Part shown: positions 35,947 to 44,772 of the stretch, piece after piece
Layout of the letters: each line of letters opens with the position of its first letter
How positions within the stretch are numbered: the stretch's first letter is position 1
Source of the DNA: Phenylobacterium sp.
Lineage (GTDB): Bacteria; Pseudomonadota; Alphaproteobacteria; Caulobacterales; Caulobacteraceae
DNA: 64,000 nucleotides
Direction of reading: 5' to 3'
Assembly (NCBI RefSeq): GCF_013822795.1
Contig: NZ_PNLB01000010.1
Location: 92,920 to 156,919, forward strand
Program-made: the position numbers and the translations under genes
The notes under the pieces: generated by a model
The model's input: only the letters and a program-made list of their open reading frames with translations
The model's database searches: none
Told to the model about the DNA's origin: nothing

Positions 35947-37034
35947 CGCTCACCGCCGCGGCCCGTCGCGACTGGCTGCGGCTGGCGCGCACCGAGAACG
36001 TCGGCCCGGTCGCCTTTGCGCAGTTGATCGCCCGCTATTGCGAGGCCTCGCTGGTGCTGGCCGCCCTGCCCGATCTGGCCCGCCGCGGCGGGCGGGTCTC
36101 GCCGCTAGGCGTGCCGCCGGTCGAGGAGGTGATGCGCGAACTCGAGGCCGGTGAGGCGCTGGACGCGCGGCTGATCGCGGCCTGTGAGCCCGACTTCCCG
36201 GCCGCCCTGGCCGCGCTCGATCCGCCGCCGCCAGTGATCTGGGCGCGCGGAGACGCCGCCCTGCTGCATCGCTCCAGTATCGCCGTCGTCGGGGCGCGGG
36301 TCGCTTCGGCAGGCGGACAGCGGTTCGCGCGCGGCTTGGCGTCCGAATTGGGCGCAGCCGATCAGGTCATCGTGTCCGGCCTGGCGCGTGGCATCGACGG
36401 CGCGGCGCACGAAGGCTCGCTACCGACGGGAACCGTGGCCGTGCTCGGCGGCGGAATCGACGACATCTATCCGCACGAGCACCGCGGCCTCTACGAGCGC
36501 ATCGTCGCCGAGGGCTGCGTGGTCTCGGAGAACGCGCCGGGCCGCACGGCGACCGCCCGCGACTTCCCGCGCCGCAACCGCATCATCTCTGGCCTGTCGC
36601 GCGCGGTCGTGGTCGTGGAGGCCGAACTTCGCTCCGGCTCGCTGATCACCGCGCGGTTGGCCGCAGAGCAGGGCCGCGAGGTGCTGGCCGTGCCGGGCTC
36701 GCCGCTGGATCCACGGGCGCGCGGGACCAACGACCTGATCCGCCAAGGCGCGGCGCTCTGCGAAGGCGCCGAGGACGTGCTGCGGGCGCTCGAAGGAATT
36801 GGCGGGTTCCGCGAGCCGGACCGCGGGTTCGTGCCCGCCCCGATCGAGGACGCAGCCGTCGAGGCCATCCGCGAAAGGGTGGCCGCCCTACTCTCGCCAA
36901 CTCCGGTGTCACGCGACGAACTGATCCGCGCCGCCGGCGCACCGACACCCGTGGTGCTGGCCGCACTGACCGAGCTGGCGCTGGCCGGCCGCGCCGAGTT
37001 GCTTTCAGGCGGCCTTGTCGCCGGTCTCGGATGA
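35943..37034 (+). CDS. dprA: DNA-processing protein DprA
   Basis: A 363-residue DprA. The SMF Rossmann domain has VVGARVASAGGQRFARGLA, VSGLARGIDGAAHEGSL, TVAVLGGGIDDIYPHEH, FPRRNRIISGLSRAVVVVEA and the late GTNDLIRQGAALCEGAEDVL. N-terminal about 80 residues are a SAM-like helical domain, and the C-terminal 70 residues a winged helix (DELIRAAGAPTPVVLAALTE). It loads RecA on single-stranded DNA during transformation. Translationally coupled to plsY. C-terminus lies 89 bases before topA. Confidence 0.95.
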   Translation: MTLTAAARRDWLRLARTENVGPVAFAQLIARYCEASLVLAALPDLARRGGRVSPLGVPPVEEVMRELEAGEALDARLIAACEPDFPAALAALDPPPPVIWARGDAALLHRSSIAVVGARVASAGGQRFARGLASELGAADQVIVSGLARGIDGAAHEGSLPTGTVAVLGGGIDDIYPHEHRGLYERIVAEGCVVSENAPGRTATARDFPRRNRIISGLSRAVVVVEAELRSGSLITARLAAEQGREVLAVPGSPLDPRARGTNDLIRQGAALCEGAEDVLRALEGIGGFREPDRGFVPAPIEDAAVEAIRERVAALLSPTPVSRDELIRAAGAPTPVVLAALTELALAGRAELLSGGLVAGLG

Positions 37035-37123
37035 GGGCCATTGACAGCGCCTAGGCGCCGCCCCCACCTTTCGCGCCCTTGATTTTCGGGCGATCCGCCC
37101 AAGACGCCCCATATAGAGCGACC

Positions 37124-39787
37124 ATGAACCTCCTCGTCGTCGAGAGCCCGGCCAAGGCCAAGACCATCAACAAGTACCTGGGTTCGGACTATACGGTCCT
37201 GGCCTCGTACGGTCACGTCCGCGACCTTCCCGCCAAGGATGGATCGGTGAAGCCCGACGAGGACTTCGCCATGTCCTGGGATGTCGACGCCAAGGCCGCC
37301 AAGCGCCTAAGCGACATCGCCGAGGCCGCCAAGAAGTCCGACCGCATCATCCTGGCCACCGACCCCGACCGTGAGGGCGAGGCGATCTCGTGGCACGTCC
37401 TGGAGGTCCTCCAGAAGAAGAAGGTGCTGAAGGACAAGAAGGTCGAGCGGGTGGTGTTCAACGCCATCACCAAGTCGGCGGTGACCGAGGCGATGAAGTC
37501 GCCCCGCGCCATCGATATGGAGCTGGTCGAGGCCTATCTGGCCCGCCGGGCGCTGGACTACCTGGTCGGCTTCACCCTTTCGCCAGTGCTCTGGCGCAAG
37601 CTGCCGGGCTCACGCTCGGCCGGCCGCGTGCAATCGGTGGCGCTGCGCCTGGTCGTCGACCGCGAGCTCGAGATCGAGCGCTTCAAGACTCAGGAGTACT
37701 GGACCGTCGAGGCCGACGTCTCGGCCGGGGCCGAGCCGTTCCTGGCCCGCATGGTCAAGCACGAGGGCAAGCGACTTTCGAAGTTCGACCTCGGCAACGA
37801 GACCAGCGCTCTTGCCGCCAAGGCGGCGGTCGAGGCCGCGACCTTCACGGTGGCCGGCGTCGAGAAGAAGCCGGGCCGCCGCTCGCCGCCCCCGCCCTTC
37901 ACGACTTCGACCCTGCAGCAGGAGGCCTCCCGCAAGCTCGGATTCTCCGCCCAGCGCACCATGCAGGCGGCCCAGAAGCTGTACGAGGGCATCGACATCG
38001 GCGGCGAGACCGTCGGTCTCATCACCTACATGCGAACTGACGGCGTGCAGGCCGCGCCCGAAGCGCTGGACGAGGCGCGCGTCGTGATCGGCGGCGTCTA
38101 CGGCAAGGAATACGTTCCCGAGACCGCCCGCATCTACAAGACCAAGGCCAAGAACGCCCAGGAGGCGCACGAAGCCATCCGTCCGACCAGCCTGGCCCGC
38201 AATCCCGGTTCCCTGCGGCTGGAGAGCGACCTTGGCCGGCTTTACGAGCTGATCTGGAAGCGGATGATCGCCTCGCAGATGGAGTCGGCGCGGATCGAAC
38301 GCACGACGATCGAGCTGGAGAGCGCCGACGGCAAGACCGGCCTGCGCGCCACCGGCCAGGTCGTGCTCTTCGACGGCTATCTGGCCGTCTACGAAGAAGG
38401 CCGCGACGACGCCGACGACGAAGAAGGCGGCCGCCTGCCGCAGGTGAACGAGGGCGCCTCGGCCCGCGTGATCGCCGCGCGGTCGGACCAGCACTTCACC
38501 GAGCCGCCCCCGCGCTACTCGGAAGCCAGCCTGGTCAAGAAGATGGAAGAGCTCGGCATCGGCCGGCCCTCCACCTACGCCTCAGTGCTGACCGTGCTGC
38601 GCGACCGCGAATACGTGCGCATGGACAAGAACCGGTTCGTGCCCGAGGACAAGGGCCGCCTGGTCACCGCGTTCCTCGAGCAGTTCTTCGCGCGCTATGT
38701 CGAATACGACTTCACCGCCGCGCTGGAGGAGAAGCTCGACCTGGTTTCGGCCGGCGAGATGGACTGGAAGGCGCTGCTGCGCGAGTTCTGGCAGGACTTC
38801 CACGCCGCGGTCGGCGAGATCGCCGAGCTGCGCGTCACCAACGTCCTCGACGCTCTGAACGAGGCCTTGGGCCCGCACATCTTCCCGGCCAAGGAAGACG
38901 GCTCGGACCCGCGCGGCTGCCCGACCTGCGGCACCGGCCGCCTGTCGCTGAAGACCGGCAAGTTCGGCGCCTTCATCGGCTGCTCGAACTATCCGGAGTG
39001 CCGCTTCACCCGTCAGCTGGCCCAGTCGGACGACGAGGCGGCGCAGGAGAGCGGCGACCGCGAACTGGGCGTCGATCCGGTGACCGGCGAGACCGTGTTC
39101 CTCAAGTCGGGCCGGTTCGGCCCCTACGTCCAGCTTGGCGAAGCCGACAAGCCCAAGCGTTCCAGCCTGCCCAAGGGCTGGTCGGCCGCTGCGATCGACC
39201 TGGAGAAGGCGCTGCGACTGCTGCGTCTGCCCCGCGAAGTCGGCGCGCACCCGGAAGACGGCGGCATGATCACGGCCGGCATCGGCCGGTTCGGGCCCTT
39301 CGTGCTGCACAACGGCACCTACGCGAACCTGCCGAACGTGGACGAAGTGTTCGACGTCGGGATCAACCGCGCGGTCGCCCTGCTCGCCGAGAAGCGGGCC
39401 GGCGGCGGTCGTCCTGGACGCGGCGAATCCGCGGCGCTGAAGGATCTGGGCGCTCACCCCGCCGACGGCGCGGCGGTGAAGGTGCTGGCCGGCCGCTATG
39501 GCCCGTACATCAAGCACGGGGCCACCAACGCCAACGTTCCCAAGGGCAAGGATCCCCAGGAAATCACCCTGGAGGAAGCGGTTGCGCTGCTGGCCGAGCG
39601 CGAAGCCAAGGGCGGCGGCAAGAAGAAGGGTAAGGCCGCGGCCAAGCCCAAGGCTGAAAAGGCTCCGGCCAAGAAGGCCGCGGCGGCAAAGAAGCCCGCC
39701 GCTAAAAAGCCTGCGGCCAAGAAGGCGGCCAAGGCCGAAGCCGAGCCTGCGCCCGCCGACGGCGCCGCACCCTGGGACGACGAGTGA
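37124..39787 (+). CDS. topA: DNA topoisomerase I
   Basis: An 887-residue type IA topoisomerase. TOPRIM starts NLLVVESPAKAKTINKYLG with ATDPDREGEAISWH. The catalytic Tyr is Y302 in GLITYMRTDG. Zinc-finger-like Cys are at CPTCGTG and CSNYPEC near residue 605-630, followed by repeated KxGRFGPYV elements and a Lys/Ala/Pro-rich basic tail (KKGKAAAKPKAEKAPAKK) that may help hold DNA. ATG 37124 is used because the frame opening at 37079 lacks the domain. It relaxes negative supercoils. Confidence 0.97.
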   Translation: MNLLVVESPAKAKTINKYLGSDYTVLASYGHVRDLPAKDGSVKPDEDFAMSWDVDAKAAKRLSDIAEAAKKSDRIILATDPDREGEAISWHVLEVLQKKKVLKDKKVERVVFNAITKSAVTEAMKSPRAIDMELVEAYLARRALDYLVGFTLSPVLWRKLPGSRSAGRVQSVALRLVVDRELEIERFKTQEYWTVEADVSAGAEPFLARMVKHEGKRLSKFDLGNETSALAAKAAVEAATFTVAGVEKKPGRRSPPPPFTTSTLQQEASRKLGFSAQRTMQAAQKLYEGIDIGGETVGLITYMRTDGVQAAPEALDEARVVIGGVYGKEYVPETARIYKTKAKNAQEAHEAIRPTSLARNPGSLRLESDLGRLYELIWKRMIASQMESARIERTTIELESADGKTGLRATGQVVLFDGYLAVYEEGRDDADDEEGGRLPQVNEGASARVIAARSDQHFTEPPPRYSEASLVKKMEELGIGRPSTYASVLTVLRDREYVRMDKNRFVPEDKGRLVTAFLEQFFARYVEYDFTAALEEKLDLVSAGEMDWKALLREFWQDFHAAVGEIAELRVTNVLDALNEALGPHIFPAKEDGSDPRGCPTCGTGRLSLKTGKFGAFIGCSNYPECRFTRQLAQSDDEAAQESGDRELGVDPVTGETVFLKSGRFGPYVQLGEADKPKRSSLPKGWSAAAIDLEKALRLLRLPREVGAHPEDGGMITAGIGRFGPFVLHNGTYANLPNVDEVFDVGINRAVALLAEKRAGGGRPGRGESAALKDLGAHPADGAAVKVLAGRYGPYIKHGATNANVPKGKDPQEITLEEAVALLAEREAKGGGKKKGKAAAKPKAEKAPAKKAAAAKKPAAKKPAAKKAAKAEAEPAPADGAAPWDDE

Positions 39788-39788
39788 C

Positions 39789-39809
39789 GGCGGGGAGCAA
39801 ATCCCCGCC
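39789..39809 (+). terminator. Hairpin between topA and rnr
   Basis: GGCGGGGA-GCAAA-TCCCCGCC forms an 8-bp GC stem 1 base after the topA stop, but no T-run follows. It may attenuate read-through into rnr or protect the topA mRNA end. Confidence 0.5.
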
Positions 39810-39841
39810 ACTGCTGGCTGATTCCTGCGTTACAAGGCGGA

Positions 39842-42115
39842 ATGGCTAAAGCCCGCATTCCGAAGACCGCCCGTTTCAACACCAAGTCCGTCCGGCCGCC
39901 TCAGGGGCTGCCGGACCGCGAGACCTTGCTGAAGTTCATCCGCGAGGCGGGCGAGACGGACAAGGCCGACATGGCCAAGGCCTTTGGCCTCAAAGGCGGT
40001 GATCGCCGCGCCCTTCGCGACATGGTCAAGCAGCTGGAGGCCGAGGGCGCGCTGGGCAAGCGCGGCCGCAAGGGCTTCTCGGAGGCCGGCGCCCTCCCCC
40101 CCGTCGGCGTTGTCGACGTGGTCGAGCGCGACCCGGACGGCGACCTGCTGGTCAAGCTCACCAAGGGCGAGGACGCGCCGCTGGTGCGGCTGGCGCCTGA
40201 TCGCGCGGGCGCGATCGGCGGCGCGCCGGGCCTCGGCGACCGGCTGCTGGTGCGGTTCGAGACGCTGGAGAACGGCGAGATCGAGGCCCGCGTCATCAAG
40301 CGCCTGGGCCAAAGCGCCCACCGCATCCTCGGCGTCGTCCGCAAAGCCAACAAGCAGGTGCGGGTCGAGCCTGTCGACCGCCGTTCCAAGGAGAGCCTGA
40401 CCCTGGTTCCCGCCGAGGCGGCCAACCTGCACGACGGCGACCTGGTGCTGGCCCAGGTGACGGTCGAGGCCCGCTATGGCCCCAAGCGCGGCAAGGTGCT
40501 GGAGGTGGTCGGGCGCGAAGACCAACCGCGCGCCGCCTCGCTGATCGCCATTCACAGCCACGGCATCCCGACCGGATTCAGCCAGGACGCCGAGGCCGAA
40601 GCAGAAGCCGCGCAGGAAGCGACCCTGAAGGGCCGCGAAGACCTTCGCGCCGTGCCGCTGGTGACCATCGACCCGCCGGACGCCCGCGACCACGACGACG
40701 CGGTCTATGCCGAGCCGGACACAGATCCCAAGAACGAGGGCGGCTGGATCGTCTGGGTCGCCATCGCCGACGTCGCCGCCTATGTGCGGCCAAACTCGGC
40801 CCTAGACCGCGAGGCGCGTGACAAGGGCAACTCGACCTACTTCCCCGACCGCGTCGAGCCGATGCTGCCCGAACGGCTGTCGGCGGGCCTCTGCTCGCTG
40901 CGCCAGGGCGAAAATCGCGCCTGCATGGCGGTGCGCATGGTGTTCGGGGCCGATGGCCGCAAGCGCTCGCACAAGTTCGTCCGCGGGCTGATGCGCTCGG
41001 CCGCCAAGCTCTCCTACGAGCAGGCGCAGCGCGCCGTCGACGGTTTCCCGGACGATCAGACCAACCCGCTGCTGACGCCGATCCTTAAGCCGCTCTGGGC
41101 CGCCTACGAGACCATGTTGAAGGGCCGCAAGGCCCGCTCGCCGCTGGCCATCGAGAGCCAAGAGCGCAAGATCGTCCTCAACGCCGAGGGCGAGGTCACC
41201 TCGATCACGCCGCGCGCCTCGCTGGAAGCACACAAGCTGATCGAGGAGATGATGGTCCAGGCCAATGTCTGCGCCGCCGAGACCCTGGAGCAGAAGAAGA
41301 GTCCGTTGATCTACCGGATCCACGACGCGCCGAGCCAGGAGAAGGTGCAGTCGCTGGCCGAGTTCCTGCAGACCATCGGCATCGCCTGGAACAAGGGCGA
41401 GGCGCCGCGGACCGATCGCTTCAACAAGCTTCTGGGCGAAACCCGCGAGGGTCCGCACGCCGAGATCGTCAACGAAGTGGTGCTGCGCACCCAGATGCAG
41501 GCGATCTACTCGACCGAGAATATCGGCCACTTCGGTCTGAACCTCGACCGCTACGCGCACTTCACCTCGCCGATCCGCCGCTATGCAGACCTTGTCGTCC
41601 ACAGAGCGTTGATCCGGGCGCTGGGCCTGGGCGACGACGGCCTGACCGACCGCGACATCTCGCAGATGAAGGACACCGCCGAGCGCATCACCGGCACCGA
41701 ACGCCGCTCCATGGCCGCCGAGCGCGACGCCACCGACCGCTATGTCGCCGCCTTCCTGGCCGACCGCGTTGGGGCGGAGTTCGCCGGGCGGATCACCGGG
41801 GTCACGCGCTTTGGCCTGTTCATTCGGCTGGACGAAACCGGCGCCGACGGCCTCGTGCCGGTCTCCACGCTGGGCGGCGAATTCTTCGTGCACGACGACA
41901 AGGCCCACGCCCTGGTCGGCGAGCGCACCGGCCGGCGCTGGCCGCTGGGCATGCGGGTCCAGGTCGAGCTGAAGGAAGCCACCCCCATCACGGGCGGGCT
42001 GCTCTTCGAGATGATCAGCGATCCCATGCCGGTCGATCCGACCGCACCACGCCCGCGACTGGGCGTGCGCGGACGGGCGCCATTCACCGGGCCGAAGCGC
42101 GGAAAGCGCCGCTAG
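39842..42115 (+). CDS. rnr: Ribonuclease R
   Basis: A 757-residue RNase R. N-terminal winged helix (DRRALRDMVKQLEAEG), cold-shock domains, the RNB exonuclease domain (VPLVTIDPPDARDHDDAVYA with catalytic Asp cluster) and C-terminal S1 domain (GRITGVTRFGLFIRLDETG) are in order, ending in a basic tail (GPKRGKRR). It degrades structured RNA 3' to 5'. Its stop shares CTAG with the convergent PAS-domain gene. Confidence 0.96.
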   Translation: MAKARIPKTARFNTKSVRPPQGLPDRETLLKFIREAGETDKADMAKAFGLKGGDRRALRDMVKQLEAEGALGKRGRKGFSEAGALPPVGVVDVVERDPDGDLLVKLTKGEDAPLVRLAPDRAGAIGGAPGLGDRLLVRFETLENGEIEARVIKRLGQSAHRILGVVRKANKQVRVEPVDRRSKESLTLVPAEAANLHDGDLVLAQVTVEARYGPKRGKVLEVVGREDQPRAASLIAIHSHGIPTGFSQDAEAEAEAAQEATLKGREDLRAVPLVTIDPPDARDHDDAVYAEPDTDPKNEGGWIVWVAIADVAAYVRPNSALDREARDKGNSTYFPDRVEPMLPERLSAGLCSLRQGENRACMAVRMVFGADGRKRSHKFVRGLMRSAAKLSYEQAQRAVDGFPDDQTNPLLTPILKPLWAAYETMLKGRKARSPLAIESQERKIVLNAEGEVTSITPRASLEAHKLIEEMMVQANVCAAETLEQKKSPLIYRIHDAPSQEKVQSLAEFLQTIGIAWNKGEAPRTDRFNKLLGETREGPHAEIVNEVVLRTQMQAIYSTENIGHFGLNLDRYAHFTSPIRRYADLVVHRALIRALGLGDDGLTDRDISQMKDTAERITGTERRSMAAERDATDRYVAAFLADRVGAEFAGRITGVTRFGLFIRLDETGADGLVPVSTLGGEFFVHDDKAHALVGERTGRRWPLGMRVQVELKEATPITGGLLFEMISDPMPVDPTAPRPRLGVRGRAPFTGPKRGKRR

Positions 42116-43023
42116 GCCGGCACGCAGGCCACCGCCAGGCCCGTGCAGACGTCATTGTGCGTCTGCCGGACCGCCGACAGCTTTACTTCGACGTGGCCCC
42201 GTTCACGGACGAGGAAGTCGACCCTGCCGGCATAGGCCTCCGAGCGCCCCTGCATCACCAGGTTCATGGCCTGGCCAAAATCGTGCCGGTGCGGCGGCGC
42301 CACGAGGTCCACGAGTCGTGCGCCGAGCACGTGAGCGTCCGAGAAACCGACGAGGTCGCGGAAGGCCCCGTTGATCTCCTCGATGAAGCCCATAGCGTTG
42401 ACCGCCAGCTGCGAGACGACCCCGAGCCCGTCGACCGCCTGGCTGCGAGCACGACTGACTTCAGAGTCGCGTCGCAGGTCGAGCACCTCGGTGAGCTGCG
42501 AGAATGTGATGCCGACCCCGCCTTGGAACGGAAACGCCTTGCTCTCGAAATAGCGGTGCGGGTTGAAGATGCCCTTGGACTCGAACTGGACCGCCTCGCC
42601 CGTGCGCGACACGCGACGCAGTCGGGCGGCCAGGATAGCGCCCAGCTCGCCGAACTCGGGGCTATCCGCGCGCTTACCTATCAGTTCGCGCGGATCAAGG
42701 CCGGCGCTCGCGACCGCCACGCTGTTGGCGTAGCGGACCCGCAGGTCGGCGTCGAAGAACATGAAGCCTTCGAACATATTGGCGATGAAGTTGTCACGGC
42801 TCAGTTCGCTGATGACTTCGCCGTTGGCGGCGGCTGGCGCAGCTGCAGCCAGACCCTCGCTAAGCCGTTCGAACTCCTCGGCCGCCAGCACGACCAGCCG
42901 AGGCCTCCCGTGATGGGTGACAAGGATCGGCCCCTGCATGGCCCGATCCTGCCAATGCCCGAAATTTCGACTGATCTCGGCCGCAGTCGTTCTGGCCCCC
43001 GGCTTATCAAAGCGCGTCAGCAC
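42112..43023 (-). CDS. Phd/YefM antitoxin-like domain fused to two PAS domains
   Basis: A 303-residue soluble protein. Residues 1-55 match a Phd/YefM antitoxin domain (TTAAEISRNFGHWQDRAM, then ILVTHHGRPRLVVLAAEEFERL), the DNA-binding part of type II antitoxins. Residues about 70-185 and 195-300 are two PAS domains (NMFEGFMFFDADLRVRYANS; GFIEEINGAFRDLVGFSDAH). The start is GTG 43023 after CCGGAGGGGG. No toxin gene lies next to it; neighbours are rnr and a sensor kinase. It could be a one-component regulator in which PAS domains control a Phd-type DNA-binding fold. This is inference. Confidence 0.85.
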   Translation of the reverse strand: MLTRFDKPGARTTAAEISRNFGHWQDRAMQGPILVTHHGRPRLVVLAAEEFERLSEGLAAAAPAAANGEVISELSRDNFIANMFEGFMFFDADLRVRYANSVAVASAGLDPRELIGKRADSPEFGELGAILAARLRRVSRTGEAVQFESKGIFNPHRYFESKAFPFQGGVGITFSQLTEVLDLRRDSEVSRARSQAVDGLGVVSQLAVNAMGFIEEINGAFRDLVGFSDAHVLGARLVDLVAPPHRHDFGQAMNLVMQGRSEAYAGRVDFLVRERGHVEVKLSAVRQTHNDVCTGLAVACVPA

Positions 43024-43224
43024 GTAGTTTCCCCCTCCGGTTCACCCCAAACCGTGCGGTGAAGGTTGTTCAGTCGATCATGCTTGACACTGCGCCCTAG
43101 GGTCGCACCCTATAATCTTTATAATTCATAATGTTATGACCAAACCACGCAGTCGAACTTGATCAATGAACGACGCCCGATTCGTACCTGCCGATCGGCG
43201 GGGCGATCGCCTGCGCCCGAGACC
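43024..43224 (-). promoter_or_regulatory. Upstream region of the Phd-PAS gene
   Basis: An AT-rich block (43111-43140) follows a short dyad AGGGTCGCACCCT (43099-43111). In a GC-rich genome this is likely the minus-strand promoter of the Phd-PAS gene, and a Phd-type protein may autoregulate there. No exact -35/-10 pair is claimed. Confidence 0.4.
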
Positions 43225-44628
43225 CTAGGCTGCGTGGCTTTGCGTCGCCGGACACGGGATCTGAATTCTGAAGCAGGCCCCCGGCCCTGCATCGGCCGTG
43301 CTGACAGTGCCGCCCAGCTGCCGGACGGTATTGGCGACAAGCCGCATACCGAGGCTGGCGCTCTTTGCGGTGAGGTCGAAATTCGCCGGCAACCCGACAC
43401 CGTGATCGACAACCTCGAGCCTTAGGTCGCCGTTCGAGATCGACAGCGAGACGGCCACCGGCCCGACCTCGCCTTCCGGGTAGGCGTACTTCACCGCGTT
43501 GGTGACAAGCTCGTTGACCAGCAGACCGATCGGCACCGCTTGATCAGTCGGCAACTGCACCAGTTCGCCGTTGAAGATCACCTCATGCCCCGGCGTGTGC
43601 TCGGCGAGCTTTTGGCAAAGCTCTGAAAGGAAGGCGCAGATGTCGGTCGCCTCGGCGTCGCTCGCCCTCCAAAGGTGATCGTGGACATCGGCCACCGTCT
43701 GGACCCGGAGATAGGCGTCCTGCAGAACCCGGCTGGTTTCTTCGTCCTTGGCGTCGCGCGCCTGCAGCGCCAACAGGCTCGCCACGATGGCCAGGCTGTT
43801 CTTGACCCTGTGGCTGATCTCCTGCGTCAGGAGTTGCTGGCGCTCCTGCAGGCGGCGTTCCTCGTTGATGTCGGTGCCGGTCGCGAACCACCGGGTGATG
43901 GCGTTCGACTTCTCGTCGCGGACCGGCACCCCACGAAGCAGGAACCAGGCGTACTCGCCGTCTGAGTTGCGCAACTGACAGGTCTGTTCCCAGGGCTCGC
44001 CCCGCGCCTTGAGCCTAATGACTTCCTCGCGCACGCGGTCGGCTTCCTCGGGGTGGACCGCCGCCCACCACCCATCGGCCTCCATCTGCTCGGCGGTTTT
44101 GCCGGTGAGGTCGAGCCAGCGCTGATTGTACCAGTAGCGCCCGCTGCGAGGGTCAAGGCTCCACGCCACCTGCGGCATGGTGTTCGCCATCGTTCGGAAG
44201 ATGGCCTCGCTCTCACGCAACGAGGTTTCGGCCCGGATCTGGTCGTCGATATCAGTCGAGGTCCCGATCCACGCGACGATACGTCCGCCCAGGACCACCG
44301 GCGCGACGTTGGACCGATGCCAGCGATACATCCCGTCGCTCGCCTGCCGCAGTCGAGCTTCGACCTCATAGGGTTCGCCAACGGCGAAGGCCCTGGTGCG
44401 GACAGCTTCGACCTGGGGAAGGTCTTGCGGATGGATGATGCCGCGCCAACTCGCTCGCTCGACGTCGTCCACGCCGGTGTAGGCGCGCCACTCGCGATTG
44501 AGGAACTCGATCGTGCCGTCGGTGCGCGAGATCCACATCTTGCGAGGCGCACAGTCGATGAAGGCGCGAAGACGCGCCTGGCTTTCATGGCGCCAAACGC
44601 TGTGTTGCTCGTCCTTGTCCTGTTTCAT
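43225..44628 (-). CDS. PAS-PAS sensor histidine kinase (HisKA_2)
   Basis: A 467-residue soluble kinase. PAS domains lie at about 15-130 and 140-258, each with an adjacent PAC region (YEVEARLRQASDGMYRWHRS; WEQTCQLRNSDGEYAWFLLR). The dimerisation domain is of HisKA_2 type, with phospho-acceptor H273 in QEISHRVKNSLAIVASLL. The ATP-binding domain has LVNELVTNAVKYAYP and DHGVGLP. No membrane span, so it senses a cytoplasmic signal. Such kinases often act in light, redox or general stress response. Partner unknown; the Phd-PAS gene follows on the same strand. Confidence 0.9.
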   Translation of the reverse strand: MKQDKDEQHSVWRHESQARLRAFIDCAPRKMWISRTDGTIEFLNREWRAYTGVDDVERASWRGIIHPQDLPQVEAVRTRAFAVGEPYEVEARLRQASDGMYRWHRSNVAPVVLGGRIVAWIGTSTDIDDQIRAETSLRESEAIFRTMANTMPQVAWSLDPRSGRYWYNQRWLDLTGKTAEQMEADGWWAAVHPEEADRVREEVIRLKARGEPWEQTCQLRNSDGEYAWFLLRGVPVRDEKSNAITRWFATGTDINEERRLQERQQLLTQEISHRVKNSLAIVASLLALQARDAKDEETSRVLQDAYLRVQTVADVHDHLWRASDAEATDICAFLSELCQKLAEHTPGHEVIFNGELVQLPTDQAVPIGLLVNELVTNAVKYAYPEGEVGPVAVSLSISNGDLRLEVVDHGVGLPANFDLTAKSASLGMRLVANTVRQLGGTVSTADAGPGACFRIQIPCPATQSHAA

Positions 44629-44772
44629 TTGGACCGGCCTTGCGCAGTCCCGCGAACCTGGGCTCCCACGCCAACGCTGTCGCGCACTCAGCGTCCCGGA
44701 TGCGAAATTGTTCCGCCCCTAGGGACTCGGGCCGGGCTATGATTTCAGCTGAGGAAACAACAGGAAGCGCCC

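Noticed and set aside
43084..43116. TTGACA and TATAAT on the plus strand
   Set aside because: The spacer is 21 bases, too long, and the strand points away from the adjacent gene starts.
42112..44628. Complete toxin-antitoxin locus
   Set aside because: A Phd-like domain exists but no toxin gene is adjacent; neighbours are rnr and a sensor kinase.
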